Assembly (NCBI RefSeq): GCF_014897985.1 | Contig: NZ_JABUZA010000013.1 | Location: forward strand, 1-64,000 | DNA: 64,000 nt | Source: Halomonas colorata | Lineage (GTDB): Bacteria; Pseudomonadota; Gammaproteobacteria; Pseudomonadales; Halomonadaceae | Direction: 5' to 3' | Part shown: positions 37,674 to 46,102 of the stretch, piece by piece | Position numbering within the stretch: the first letter of the stretch is position 1 | How the letters are laid out: each line of letters opens with the position of its first letter | Program-made: the position numbers and the translations under genes | Notes under the pieces: model-generated | What the model was told of the DNA's origin: nothing | The model's input: only the letters and a program-made list of their open reading frames with translations | Database searches by the model: none

Positions 37674-37742
37674 GGATCCAACAAAAGGGCCGGTGATTTT
37701 AGACGATCAACGCTCAGAGTCAAAAAACCTTACCCGCGACCG

Positions 37743-38270
37743 CTATTGATCGCTGCCATGAAGCCATACGGGGGTGCCAGGCAGCGCGCGCTCAAAGACA
37801 TACAGCAGATCCTGATTGCGTAAGCGTATACAGCCATGGGAAGCCGGCATTCCCATTGGCTGATTGGGTGGTGTACCGTGCAAATAGATATAGCGGCGCT
37901 GAGAATCAACCGAGCCTGCGCGGTTGAATCCCCGCTCCAGACCGCACAACCATAAAATGCGTGTCAAAATCCAGTCACGCGTCGGGTTTGCTTCGGCCAG
38001 CGGCGTTGAAAACACCTCGCCGGTAAAACGTCGACCTCTAAACACCGCGTTGATCGGCAGGTCCTTGCCAATCGCCGCTCGCACATAGTGCCAGCCATGT
38101 GGCGTTTGACCGCTACCTTCCTGTTGGCCTACACCCGCTTTGCCTGACGATATTTCGCATTCAAAGCACACCTTTTGCCCCTGCCACCAACGCAACTGCT
38201 GTGTATCGGTATCAATCTCGATCCAGCCAGTTTGGCTAGGTGGCAGCTCAGCTAGCGTTGGCGTTCGCAT
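37743..38270 (-). CDS. YkuD-fold L,D-transpeptidase/L,D-carboxypeptidase without signal peptide
   Basis: This 175-residue protein is a single YkuD domain. The active-site motif is ASHGCIRLRN with the catalytic cysteine and histidine, preceded by YIYLHGTPP. No signal peptide or membrane anchor is visible; the N-terminus is hydrophilic (MRTPTLAELPPSQTGW). Cytosolic YkuD proteins such as Acinetobacter ElsL act as L,D-carboxypeptidases on tetrapeptides during peptidoglycan recycling, and the position beside nagZ fits that role (inference). It overlaps psrA by 23 nt. Confidence 0.85.
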   Translation of the reverse strand: MRTPTLAELPPSQTGWIEIDTDTQQLRWWQGQKVCFECEISSGKAGVGQQEGSGQTPHGWHYVRAAIGKDLPINAVFRGRRFTGEVFSTPLAEANPTRDWILTRILWLCGLERGFNRAGSVDSQRRYIYLHGTPPNQPMGMPASHGCIRLRNQDLLYVFERALPGTPVWLHGSDQ

Positions 38271-38925
38271 GATGCCCCTCTTCTACAGCCGGAGGTAATG
38301 GCGCGTTCATGGCGGCGACGACCACTGGCCGCAAGCGACGTACCAGATCACGCACGGTGACCTGTTCTTGATAATCTTTAGCCGCAATATCCCGTAGAGC
38401 ATCCAGACCCGACAAGGTAAAGATGACGGTACCCAGCATAAAGTGTAGCCGCCAGAAGCGTTCTGAATCAGGAAGATCCGGCGTGGCCTGGCGGACCAGC
38501 TCAGTAAAGCGCGCGAACACCTCGCCATACTGCTCTTGAATATGACGCCGTAAATGCCCTTGAGCCTGGCTATAGGCCAGCCCGAGCAAGCGCATAAACA
38601 CTTTTAGACTATTGCGCTCAGCGGGCACTGCCAGCACCGTTGTTGCCATGGTTTCGAGCAGTTCCTCCAACGGGATATGGCTATCGGTATAGCGAGCTTC
38701 TAGCTCGTCGAGCGCAGTATGAAAGCGCAGAGTGAAGGGATCCAGATAGCGTGAGAAGACCGCCTGAATCAAGGCTTTTTTAGAGCCAAAGTGATAGTTG
38801 ACGGCCGCTAAATTGACCCGGGCTTTGCTAGTGATGTTGCGCAGCGACGTTTCAGCAAAACCACGCTCTGCAAACAGCACCTCAGCGGTATCAAGAATAC
38901 GCGACACCGTATCAGATTGTGCCAT
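38248..38925 (-). CDS. psrA: TetR-family regulator PsrA
   Basis: This is a 225-residue regulator. The N-terminal helix-turn-helix (residues about 8-55: ILDTAEVLFAERGFAETSLRNIT, then NLAAVNYHFGSKKALIQAVFSRYL) closely resembles Pseudomonas PsrA. The C-terminal half (FMRLLGLAYSQAQGHLRR, FWRLHFMLGTVIFTLSG) also fits. PsrA represses fatty-acid beta-oxidation genes and itself, and is released by long-chain fatty acids; in pseudomonads it also influences rpoS. The position divergent from lexA and next to nagZ is the same as in Pseudomonas. A matching operator lies 15 nt upstream. Confidence 0.88.
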   Translation of the reverse strand: MAQSDTVSRILDTAEVLFAERGFAETSLRNITSKARVNLAAVNYHFGSKKALIQAVFSRYLDPFTLRFHTALDELEARYTDSHIPLEELLETMATTVLAVPAERNSLKVFMRLLGLAYSQAQGHLRRHIQEQYGEVFARFTELVRQATPDLPDSERFWRLHFMLGTVIFTLSGLDALRDIAAKDYQEQVTVRDLVRRLRPVVVAAMNAPLPPAVEEGHHANANAS

Positions 38926-38939
38926 TTCGGCCTCCAGAA

Positions 38940-38951
38940 AAACGAGTGTTT
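38940..38951. promoter_or_regulatory. Putative PsrA operator (autoregulatory)
   Basis: AAAC-GAGT-GTTT at 38940-38951 fits the published PsrA consensus of a AAAC/GTTT inverted repeat with a 4-nt spacer. It lies just upstream of the psrA ribosome site, where binding would block transcription of psrA. Known Pseudomonas PsrA represses its own gene; the site here is predicted only. Confidence 0.6.
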
Positions 38952-39172
38952 AAAACATGCCGAAATAGTATGCCATAACCCTAACGGGCTCAATCCTAGA
39001 TACGAGAAGCTCCTGTAATCGATGAGAAAACTCATTAAAGTTAATTCAAACACCTCATCGCTGAATTGGGGTCGGCTGACGTTTGAGCCTAGCCGTTAGC
39101 CAAATGACGCCAGGTCCTTGTCTAACCTCTATTAAGCACTATTTTTATCCGTGTACTGGACAGAGGAACATA

Positions 39173-39188
39173 CTGTATACTTAAACAC
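39173..39188. promoter_or_regulatory. Putative LexA box (SOS operator)
   Basis: CTGT-N8-ACAC at 39173-39188 matches the gammaproteobacterial LexA consensus CTGT-N8-ACAG with one mismatch. It lies 55 nt before the lexA ATG, consistent with autoregulation. A second box is not clear. Confidence 0.6.
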
Positions 39189-39242
39189 ATATTGTTCAAG
39201 CAGGCAGATACCGACTGTCTTTTATCGTTTATGGAGTTTGGT

Positions 39243-39917
39243 ATGTCTCGACCACTCACAGCACGTCAACAGCATGTTTTTGATTTTATCGTAAAAACCA
39301 TGGGTGAATTCGGATATCCACCCACTCGCGCAGAAATTGCCAAAGCGCTAGGGTTTAAATCGCCCAATGCTGCTGAAGAGCATTTGCGCGCGCTTGAGCG
39401 CAAGGGTGTGATCCGCATTATTCGCAATACATCACGCGGGATTCGTCTGCCTAACCAGGATGTTCAGGAAGTGAGCGATTCGCCTGCTCCTGTGGCGGCC
39501 AATAGTGATCTTCCCCCGGCCGGCTTGCCCGTTATTGGCGAAGTTGCCGCGGGCAGCCCCATCTTGGCGGCTGAACACATTGACCGCTACTGCCCGCTGC
39601 CAGCAGAGTACTTCACGCCCAAGGCCGACTACCTGCTGCGTGTGCGCGGCCTGTCGATGAAGGATGTTGGCATTCTTGAAGGCGACTTGCTGGCAGTGCA
39701 TCGCACTGACCGCGTACGTGACGGGCAGATCGTTGTCGCGCGCCTGGAAGATGAAGTTACCGTGAAGCGCTTTAAGCGTCAGGGCCATCAGGTAACGTTA
39801 ATGGCCGAAAACGCTGATTTTGCCCCTATCGAAATCGACTTGCGCACTCAGTCACTGGATATTGAAGGCGTCGGGGTGGGCGTTATCCGGGGCGGCAACG
39901 GTCAAGCACTCGGCTAA
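39243..39917 (+). CDS. lexA: SOS repressor LexA
   Basis: This 224-residue repressor has an N-terminal winged helix ([30 protein letters not shown]). The self-cleavage Ala-Gly bond lies in GEVAAGSPI, the catalytic serine in [10 protein letters not shown] and the lysine in [10 protein letters not shown]. Cleavage is stimulated by RecA filaments after DNA damage. ATG 39243 follows a TGGAG ribosome site; in-frame codons further upstream overlap the operator. The gene is followed by a strong terminator. No sulA-like gene follows, unlike in Pseudomonas. Confidence 0.95.
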   Translation: MSRPLTARQQHVFDFIVKTMGEFGYPPTRAEIAKALGFKSPNAAEEHLRALERKGVIRIIRNTSRGIRLPNQDVQEVSDSPAPVAANSDLPPAGLPVIGEVAAGSPILAAEHIDRYCPLPAEYFTPKADYLLRVRGLSMKDVGILEGDLLAVHRTDRVRDGQIVVARLEDEVTVKRFKRQGHQVTLMAENADFAPIEIDLRTQSLDIEGVGVGVIRGGNGQALG

Positions 39918-40005
39918 TGTACCGCTTGTGGTGAGTTGGCGGCAGAGCATCGTGTTAAGAATATAATTTCTTAAGAACAGAGAATACAGCGTCTTGATAG
40001 CTTTC

Positions 40006-40043
40006 AAGCGGGTGGCCATTTCCATGGCCACCCGCTTTTTTTT
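40006..40043 (+). terminator. Intrinsic terminator of lexA
   Basis: A 14-bp stem (40006-40019 with 40024-40037) has a TTCC loop and ends in eight T (40036-40043). It lies about 90 nt past lexA, and 24 nt before the convergent purU stop. Confidence 0.9.
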
Positions 40044-40066
40044 GGCTTAAACGCAACTACGGGCGT

Positions 40067-40921
40067 TTAGCTGAATACCACCGTCTTATTACCGTGAATC
40101 AATACGCGGTCTTCCAGGTGCCAGCGCAAGCCACGTGCCAGCACGGCTTTTTCCACATCGCGGCCAAAACGAACCAGATCAGTGGGTGTATGGCAATGGC
40201 TCACGCGATGGATATCCTGCTCGATAATCGGCCCCGCATCCAGCTCCTCGGTCACATAGTGACAGGTCGCACCAATCAGTTTTACACCGCGCTCATAGGC
40301 CTGATGATAAGGCTTGGCACCCGCAAAAGAGGGCAGGAAGCTGTGGTGAATATTGATCACCTGACCGGCATACCGCTCGCATAGTGACGGCGGCAGAATC
40401 TGCATATAACGTGCCAGCACGATGCAATCCGCGCGCGCATGATCGATATGCTCTTTCACTTGGGCAAACGACGCTTCTTTATTGTTCGGATCAACCGGCA
40501 CATGGTGATAAGGAATACCGTACCACTCGGCGATTGAACGCATGTCTTCGTGATTGGAAATCACACCGGCGATATCGCAATCCAGCTCACCCGCCTGCCA
40601 GCGATACAGCAGATCCACCAGGCAATGGGACTCACGCGAGACCATCAGTACCACCCGACGGCGCTTTTGAGTATCGACCAGCGACCATTGCATAGAAAAC
40701 TCTTGAGCGATCGGTTCAAAGGCACTGCGCAACGTTTCAGCGGACATCCCTAGTGAATCAGCCAATATTTCGTAACGCATAAAAAACCGGCCCGTTTGCA
40801 AGTCAGAGTGCTGGCTGGCTTCGGTAATCGAACCGCCCTGCTGAGCTATAAAACTTGATACACGAGCAACAATGCCTACCTGATCAGGGCAGGAAACGAC
40901 CAAACGATAATAATGAGACAT
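40067..40921 (-). CDS. purU: Formyltetrahydrofolate deformylase PurU
   Basis: This 284-residue enzyme hydrolyses 10-formyltetrahydrofolate to tetrahydrofolate and formate, balancing one-carbon pools and feeding PurT-type purine synthesis. An N-terminal ACT domain (YRLVVSCPDQVGIVARVSSFIAQ) senses methionine/glycine in relatives. The C-terminal formyltransferase-like domain has NIHHSFLPSFAGAKPY and the catalytic Asp region VTEELDAGPIIEQD. It resembles PurN in fold but carries the ACT domain, so it is not PurN, which is separately encoded at 61 kb. It converges on lexA. Confidence 0.94.
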   Translation of the reverse strand: MSHYYRLVVSCPDQVGIVARVSSFIAQQGGSITEASQHSDLQTGRFFMRYEILADSLGMSAETLRSAFEPIAQEFSMQWSLVDTQKRRRVVLMVSRESHCLVDLLYRWQAGELDCDIAGVISNHEDMRSIAEWYGIPYHHVPVDPNNKEASFAQVKEHIDHARADCIVLARYMQILPPSLCERYAGQVINIHHSFLPSFAGAKPYHQAYERGVKLIGATCHYVTEELDAGPIIEQDIHRVSHCHTPTDLVRFGRDVEKAVLARGLRWHLEDRVLIHGNKTVVFS

Positions 40922-41172
40922 ACGGGATACTCTTTGATCTGCGAAATACTTTTGACGTAATGCAGTAGTTAGCTCAATGGATCATACAAAGGATAATGCC
41001 AAAGGCAGTTCAACGGCGCAGCGAACAGACCTAGCACTGCGCCGACAATAAAGACCGCCTAGTGTACCGGAACACCTTTCACGAAGCACCGGCCTCATAT
41101 GCCATGGTCATTGTTAGCCGCCCCTGCCTTCCCGTATAGTTAAGGCATTACTTTTTAGGCTTTTCATAACTG

Positions 41173-42834
41173 ATGCATCCACCACGCGTTCAACTTCGTC
41201 CCCGCCGTCGCCCTCCTCTGCGCCTACTGCCGCTGGGTGGGTGTGGTGAAATCGGCATGAATCTAACGCTATATGGATACGACGATCATTGGATCGCGGT
41301 CGACTGCGGCATGATGATTCGCCAGGATCTGCCCAATTCACCACTTCAAGTGCCCAATCTGGATACCCCGGAGGCCCTGGGCATCACTCCCCAGGCGCTA
41401 TTTATCACCCATGGCCACGAAGACCATATTGGCGCGGTTGCCTGGCTATGGCCCAAGTGGAACTGTCCAATTTATGCAACGCCGCTAGCCGCAGGCCTGT
41501 TACGCTTAAAATTCGCCGAACATCAGTTAAGCAGTACGGCCATCAAGGTAATCGAGCCCGGCGAAGCAATGGAAAGCACGCCGTTTTCGGTACGCTACAT
41601 GCCTCTGACCCATTCGATTCCTGAAAGCTGCGCGCTGATGATACTGATTGGCGGCTACCGCGTACTGCATACCGGTGACTGGAAGCTGGATCCTAACCCC
41701 CTTATTGGTGACCCCATTAATGCGGCCCATTTTCGGGCGCTCGCCCCGGTTGATTTAGTGGTTGGGGATTCAACTAATGCTCCTCTGCCGGGTCACTCGG
41801 GCAGTGAAGGCGATGTGGCTAAAGCGCTGTCTAAAACCTTGGGCGAATGCAAGGGCCGCGTGGTGGTCTCCTGCTTTGCAAGCAACCTAGCGCGAGTATT
41901 AGCCATTGGCCGGGCGGCGCACCAGTGTGGACGCCGAATTAGTTTAATGGGTCGCTCAATGGAGCGGATGGTGGGTGTTGCACGAGGCCTTGGCTATATG
42001 GATGACTTGCCAGCCCTCGTTCCATCGCATGATCTTGGCTATTTACCTCCAGATGAAGTGGTCATTATCGCTACAGGCAGCCAGGGTGAACCGCGTGCAG
42101 CCCTGCAAAGGCTTGCTCAGGGGCGCCATCCGTTTATTGACCTTGAGCCCGGCGATAACGTTATTTTCTCCGCCAAAACCATTCCGGGTAACGAACGCCC
42201 AATTGAGCAGCTAAAACGGCGTCTAAAGCAGTTAGGGGTGACGATTTTTGATGAGATAAATCACCCGGAGCTGCATGCTACCGGGCACCCGGCGCAGGAA
42301 GAACTAACCAAGTTTTATCAGTGGGTACGGCCAAAACACCTTATCCCGGTACACGGCGAGGCTCGCCATCAGCAGGCGCATCAGGCCATTGCCCAAGCCC
42401 TTGATATTAGCGCGCCTTTAGCGCCCGTGAATGGCGACATTATCGTGCTGGATGGTCAGGGGCTCCGCTGTGAAGCGCGCCACCCCCAACCACCCTGCAT
42501 CGTTAATCAAAATAGTGTTGTGCCACATCCAGGCTTGGAAAACGCTAAAGCCACGGCCCGCCGAGGCAGTTTGTACCTTGCGCTACCGGTCACGGCTAGT
42601 GAGACAGGCTGGTGGCGCATAGGCCGCCTGATGCTAGATACCAGCAGTGCAAGCCCCCTGGATGAAGATAGCTTTAGTGAATGGCTGGATGATCAGCTTG
42701 AGGATATTGAAGCCGATACGTTAGCGGACCTACGCTTTGCGCTTCAGCCGCGCTTGATTCATTGGCTGGCAGAACATATGCAGCATATGCCCGACGTACA
42801 TTTGCAAATTATGGCGGCCGAAGCGCCCTTATAA
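41173..42834 (+). CDS. Ribonuclease J-like beta-CASP metallo-beta-lactamase
   Basis: This 553-residue RNA nuclease candidate has a metallo-beta-lactamase core with LGGCGEIGMNLT near residue 21, HGHEDH at 80-85 and HTGDWKLDP. The beta-CASP insert follows (GSQGEPRAALQRLA, SAKTIPGNERPIEQL). The later HATGHPAQEEL and LIPVHGEARHQ supply the remaining ligands. A C-terminal region of about 100 residues corresponds to the RNase J tail. RNase J processes or degrades RNA 5' to 3' in bacteria that carry it; E. coli lacks it. It stands alone, with about 250 nt upstream and a weak ribosome site, so the exact start is uncertain. Confidence 0.85.
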   Translation: MHPPRVQLRPRRRPPLRLLPLGGCGEIGMNLTLYGYDDHWIAVDCGMMIRQDLPNSPLQVPNLDTPEALGITPQALFITHGHEDHIGAVAWLWPKWNCPIYATPLAAGLLRLKFAEHQLSSTAIKVIEPGEAMESTPFSVRYMPLTHSIPESCALMILIGGYRVLHTGDWKLDPNPLIGDPINAAHFRALAPVDLVVGDSTNAPLPGHSGSEGDVAKALSKTLGECKGRVVVSCFASNLARVLAIGRAAHQCGRRISLMGRSMERMVGVARGLGYMDDLPALVPSHDLGYLPPDEVVIIATGSQGEPRAALQRLAQGRHPFIDLEPGDNVIFSAKTIPGNERPIEQLKRRLKQLGVTIFDEINHPELHATGHPAQEELTKFYQWVRPKHLIPVHGEARHQQAHQAIAQALDISAPLAPVNGDIIVLDGQGLRCEARHPQPPCIVNQNSVVPHPGLENAKATARRGSLYLALPVTASETGWWRIGRLMLDTSSASPLDEDSFSEWLDDQLEDIEADTLADLRFALQPRLIHWLAEHMQHMPDVHLQIMAAEAPL

Positions 42835-42887
42835 ATGTAAGCCTTGTTTTAGGGCTAAGCGCTAGCGTTCCAGAGCATAGGCCCGCC

Positions 42888-43343
42888 CTACGTCCAGCGA
42901 GCCGCATCCTGGGTATCTGTGGTGCGCTCTTTTACCCAGTATTCGCCTTGTCCCGAGTGCTCTTTCTTCCAGAATGGCGCTTGGGTCTTTAAAAAATCCA
43001 TTATGAAGTCGCACGCCTCAAAGGCTTCGCGTCGGTGGGCGCTGGCGACCAGCACACGTACGATCGGGTCGCCTGGCGTGAGATACCCAACACGATGAAC
43101 GATGTACACGGCCTGCAGCGACCAGCGCTGCCAGGCCTGCTCACCAATACTTTCCAGCGTTCGCTCCGTCATGCCCGGATAGTGTTCAAGGGTCAACCCC
43201 GTCACATCCGGGGTTTCATTGAAATCACGCACCAAGCCGGTAAAACTCACGACAGCGCCAATGTCGGTACGCTGTGCCAGCACTTGCTCATAGCCATCAG
43301 CTAACGCAAACGGTGTAGCCTGAACATGCACCCGGATATTCAT
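42888..43343 (-). CDS. moaE: Molybdopterin synthase catalytic subunit MoaE
   Basis: This 151-residue large subunit of molybdopterin synthase uses the MoaD thiocarboxylate to add dithiolene sulfur to cyclic pyranopterin monophosphate. AVVSFTGLVRDFN, LTLEHYPGMTE, VHRVGYLTPGDPIV and the active-site lysine region LKTQAPFWKKE are present. It starts 3 nt after the stop of the moaC–moaD fusion, with a GAGG ribosome site inside that gene's end, so the partners are made together. There is no moaA, moaB or moeA in the window. Confidence 0.94.
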   Translation of the reverse strand: MNIRVHVQATPFALADGYEQVLAQRTDIGAVVSFTGLVRDFNETPDVTGLTLEHYPGMTERTLESIGEQAWQRWSLQAVYIVHRVGYLTPGDPIVRVLVASAHRREAFEACDFIMDFLKTQAPFWKKEHSGQGEYWVKERTTDTQDAARWT

Positions 43344-43346
43344 GAT

Positions 43347-44147
43347 CTAGCCTCCGGTCACCGGTGGAAAAAACGCCACCTCATCCTCGTTGGTAATACG
43401 CGCACTGTCGTTGGCCATGACCTGATTAATCGCACATAGCGTACGCTGGTCGTTGAGCACGCTAAAGCGCGGATCACGCTGGCTTAAAGCGGCTTTTAAA
43501 CCGGCAATATCGCAGCTGGGCACTTGCTCCAGATCGAGCACGATATCACTCACGCCTACTCGCTCACGCAGCTCGGCCAAGAACTTTACCCGAACGCAAG
43601 GCGAGGCACAGCGCTCTCCTAGGGTTACCTCTCCCGTTGCCCCATCACCTGTTACGATTGGCGCCGCTGGGCGGGCATCACGCTGATAATCTCCCCGCAC
43701 GCCGCCGTGTTTGCTTTCCAATTGGACAGCATCGATGCGCATATCTTTATCCACGGCTTTGCACATATCGTAAAGCGTCAAACAAGCAACCGATACGGCA
43801 GTCAGCGCTTCCATCTCAACACCGGTACGCCCATTCAAACGGCATAGCGCCGTCACCTTGACGCAGCTGTCTTGCTGGTCGATCTCAAACTCTATCGATA
43901 CTTTAGAAAGCGCTAGGGAGTGGCAAAGCGGAATCAGCTCATGGGTACGTTTGGCGGCCTGTATACCGGCGATACGCGCAGTGGCAATAACATCGCCCTT
44001 GGGAAGCTTGCCGTCACTTAGCAAGTTAAGCGTTTCAGGCTGCATGATAATCCGCCCCGAAGCGACTGCCTCACGGCGCGTTTCGCGCTTATCACCAACA
44101 TCAACCATATTAGCCTCACCACGCGTATTGAGGTGGGTTAGCTGCAT
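43347..44147 (-). CDS. moaC: Fusion of cyclic pyranopterin monophosphate synthase MoaC with sulfur carrier MoaD
   Basis: This 266-residue single open frame joins two molybdenum cofactor proteins. Residues 1-160 are MoaC, with D16, K50, H76, E111, E113, D127 and K130 at positions matching the E. coli active site (offset by one). Residues about 184-266 are Moa[15 protein letters not shown] at the start and a terminal VTGG whose last glycine becomes thiocarboxylated. A linker of about 23 residues ([19 protein letters not shown]) joins them. The glycine end is free, so the carrier can still enter MoaE. It lies 29 nt downstream of mobB and 3 nt upstream of moaE. Confidence 0.92.
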   Translation of the reverse strand: MQLTHLNTRGEANMVDVGDKRETRREAVASGRIIMQPETLNLLSDGKLPKGDVIATARIAGIQAAKRTHELIPLCHSLALSKVSIEFEIDQQDSCVKVTALCRLNGRTGVEMEALTAVSVACLTLYDMCKAVDKDMRIDAVQLESKHGGVRGDYQRDARPAAPIVTGDGATGEVTLGERCASPCVRVKFLAELRERVGVSDIVLDLEQVPSCDIAGLKAALSQRDPRFSVLNDQRTLCAINQVMANDSARITNEDEVAFFPPVTGG

Positions 44148-44176
44148 GTTTTCACCTATCGTTTGAAGCCATCGTT

Positions 44177-44725
44177 TTAAGCTGGACTGTTGGGTTGGGT
44201 GCTCACCCAGGCAAGCACCCAGCGGGTAATCGCATCAAGATCATTCAGGTCTAACAGGGCCACTGAGGGGCTAAGTTCAATCGGTGCCTCTGCGTCGAGC
44301 GCGACGGCTTGTAGCGTTGCATCATCAAGAATTGATGTCTCTCCAATGCCCTTACGATACAGTACAAGTTTGGGAATGGGCCATGCTTTAAATCCTTCTA
44401 CAATGACCAGATCCGGCTGATGATGAGCCATCATCGCCAGTAACGCGCCCAGGTCAGGCTCCTCTTGGTCGGGCGTTTCCTGCATGAGTGCAAAGCGTTG
44501 CCGTGATGCGACCAGCATTGGAGACGCCCCGGCACTGCGCAGCCGATAGCTGTCTTTGCCAGGCTTATCTACATCAAAGTTGTGGTGGGCATGCTTGATA
44601 ACGCCAACATCCAGCCCTGCCTCGCGTAATCGCGGCAGTAATTGGGTCAGTAGCGTGGTTTTACCCGTTCCACTCCAGGCGGCAATACCTAGTACAGGAA
44701 ACGTTGTCGTTATGCTGCCTACCAT
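44177..44725 (-). CDS. mobB: Molybdopterin-guanine dinucleotide biosynthesis protein MobB
   Basis: This 182-residue P-loop GTPase has the motif [16 protein letters not shown]. It also has the family elements [27 protein letters not shown] and LVIVEGFK. It aids MobA in attaching GMP to molybdopterin. An AAGGAG ribosome site precedes the ATG. It is the first gene of a three-gene Moco cluster (mobB, moaC–D, moaE) located just beyond uraA. Confidence 0.9.
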   Translation of the reverse strand: MVGSITTTFPVLGIAAWSGTGKTTLLTQLLPRLREAGLDVGVIKHAHHNFDVDKPGKDSYRLRSAGASPMLVASRQRFALMQETPDQEEPDLGALLAMMAHHQPDLVIVEGFKAWPIPKLVLYRKGIGETSILDDATLQAVALDAEAPIELSPSVALLDLNDLDAITRWVLAWVSTQPNSPA

Positions 44726-44764
44726 CTCCCCATACTCCTTCTAACAGCGTTTAACATGCGTCGC

Positions 44765-46000
44765 TTACTCACCTTCCCGCTCGCGCGGCAGTAGCCAATT
44801 TAACGCAATCCCCACAAGTGCGGCCAGGCTAACGCCCTGTAGCGTGAACTGACCTTCGCCAAACTGCATGCCGCCAATCCCGAAAACCAAAATCAAGGAT
44901 ACCACCACCAGATTACGTGGCGCCGTTAACGACTGCCCGGCACGTACCAGCGTATTCATTCCCACCACGGCGATTGAGCCAAACAGCAGTGTCATGATAC
45001 CGCCCATCACGGGTCCAGGGATGGTTTGCAAAAGCGCCCCCAGCTTAGCCACAAACGCCAGTACGATGGCAAGCACGGCTGCCACAATCATGTAGGTAGG
45101 GTTAAAGGCACGGGTTAGCGTTACCGCCCCAGTCACTTCGGAATACGTTGTATTGGGTGGCCCGCCAAACAACGCCGCGACCGTCGTCGCCAAACCATCG
45201 CCTAATAACGTGCGATGCAGGCCTGGTTTTTCCAAATAGTTTTTCCGCGTTACCGAGCCAATCGCGACCATATCACCGATATGTTCGACCGCAGGCGCAA
45301 TGGCGACAGGAATCATGAATAAAATGGCCGCCCAATGAAAACTGGGCGCGGTAAAGCTGGGTAGCGCCAGCCAGGCCGCTTCGCGAACCGGGGTGAAATC
45401 GACGACTCCCATAATCAACGCCAGCGTATAACCCGTAAAAATCCCTCCCATAATGGGCACCAGGCGTAACAGGCCACGGCCGAAGACCGCCAAGACCAAG
45501 GTGACCAGCAGACTAGCCATCGATAAGAAAATGGCTTGTCCATAGCTGATATTATCGCTGGTTTCACCGGTTGCCATGCTTACCGCAACAGGCGCCAGCG
45601 CCAAGCCAATCACCATGATGACCGGCCCCACCACGACAGCAGGCAGTAAGCGGTTAAGCCAGCCAACCCCACGTAGACGCACGGCCTGAGAAATGGCGAC
45701 ATACACCAAGCCTGCCACCATTAACCCGCCCATGGTGGCCGATACCCCAAAGCTTGCAATGGAGCCTTGTATGGGCGCGATAAAAGCAAACGAGGAGGCC
45801 AGAAATACCGGCACCGTCTTTTTCGTGACCGCGTGAAATACCAACGTACCCACACCGGCAGTGAACAGCGCGACGCTTGGATCCAGCCCGGTTAACAGCG
45901 GCACTAACACCAACGCGCCAAAGGCGACAAACAGCATTTGCGCACCGGTCAGCAGTACCTTTGGCCATGACTCTGGCTGGCTGACAGCATCACTCATCAC
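44765..46000 (-). CDS. uraA: Uracil permease (NCS2 family)
   Basis: This 411-residue inner-membrane uracil/H+ symporter has about 14 membrane segments. Family motifs are AFGALVLVPLLTGLDPSVALF, the signature region TTVAALFGGPPNTTYSEVTGAV and the substrate glutamate in APAVEHIGDMVAIGS. It follows upp, separated by an intrinsic terminator, so it probably receives reduced read-through and may also have its own promoter. The ribosome site is TAGGAG. Uracil taken up would be phosphoribosylated by Upp. Confidence 0.9.
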   Translation of the reverse strand: MMSDAVSQPESWPKVLLTGAQMLFVAFGALVLVPLLTGLDPSVALFTAGVGTLVFHAVTKKTVPVFLASSFAFIAPIQGSIASFGVSATMGGLMVAGLVYVAISQAVRLRGVGWLNRLLPAVVVGPVIMVIGLALAPVAVSMATGETSDNISYGQAIFLSMASLLVTLVLAVFGRGLLRLVPIMGGIFTGYTLALIMGVVDFTPVREAAWLALPSFTAPSFHWAAILFMIPVAIAPAVEHIGDMVAIGSVTRKNYLEKPGLHRTLLGDGLATTVAALFGGPPNTTYSEVTGAVTLTRAFNPTYMIVAAVLAIVLAFVAKLGALLQTIPGPVMGGIMTLLFGSIAVVGMNTLVRAGQSLTAPRNLVVVSLILVFGIGGMQFGEGQFTLQGVSLAALVGIALNWLLPREREGE

Positions 46001-46052
46001 ACAACTCCTAAGGGTTTGTTATTCATATTGAGGGGGCAAAAATTGAGAGGGC

Positions 46053-46086
46053 AAAAAAATGCCCCTAGCGCGAAGCGCAAGGGGCA
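46053..46086 (-). terminator. Intrinsic terminator between upp and uraA (minus strand)
   Basis: An imperfect 11-bp stem with one mismatch (46060-46071 with 46075-46086) is followed on the minus strand by seven T (46059 to 46053). It lies 17 nt after the upp stop and 50 nt before the uraA ATG. Confidence 0.8.
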
Positions 46087-46102
46087 ATATCAGACGGAGC
46101 GC

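Larger units (their letters stand above)
38926..39242. promoter_or_regulatory. psrA–lexA divergent intergenic region
   Basis: This 317-nt region separates two regulator genes and carries a PsrA-type site next to psrA and a LexA-type site next to lexA. The middle, 38960-39165, shows no further convincing motif or gene. Confidence 0.6.
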
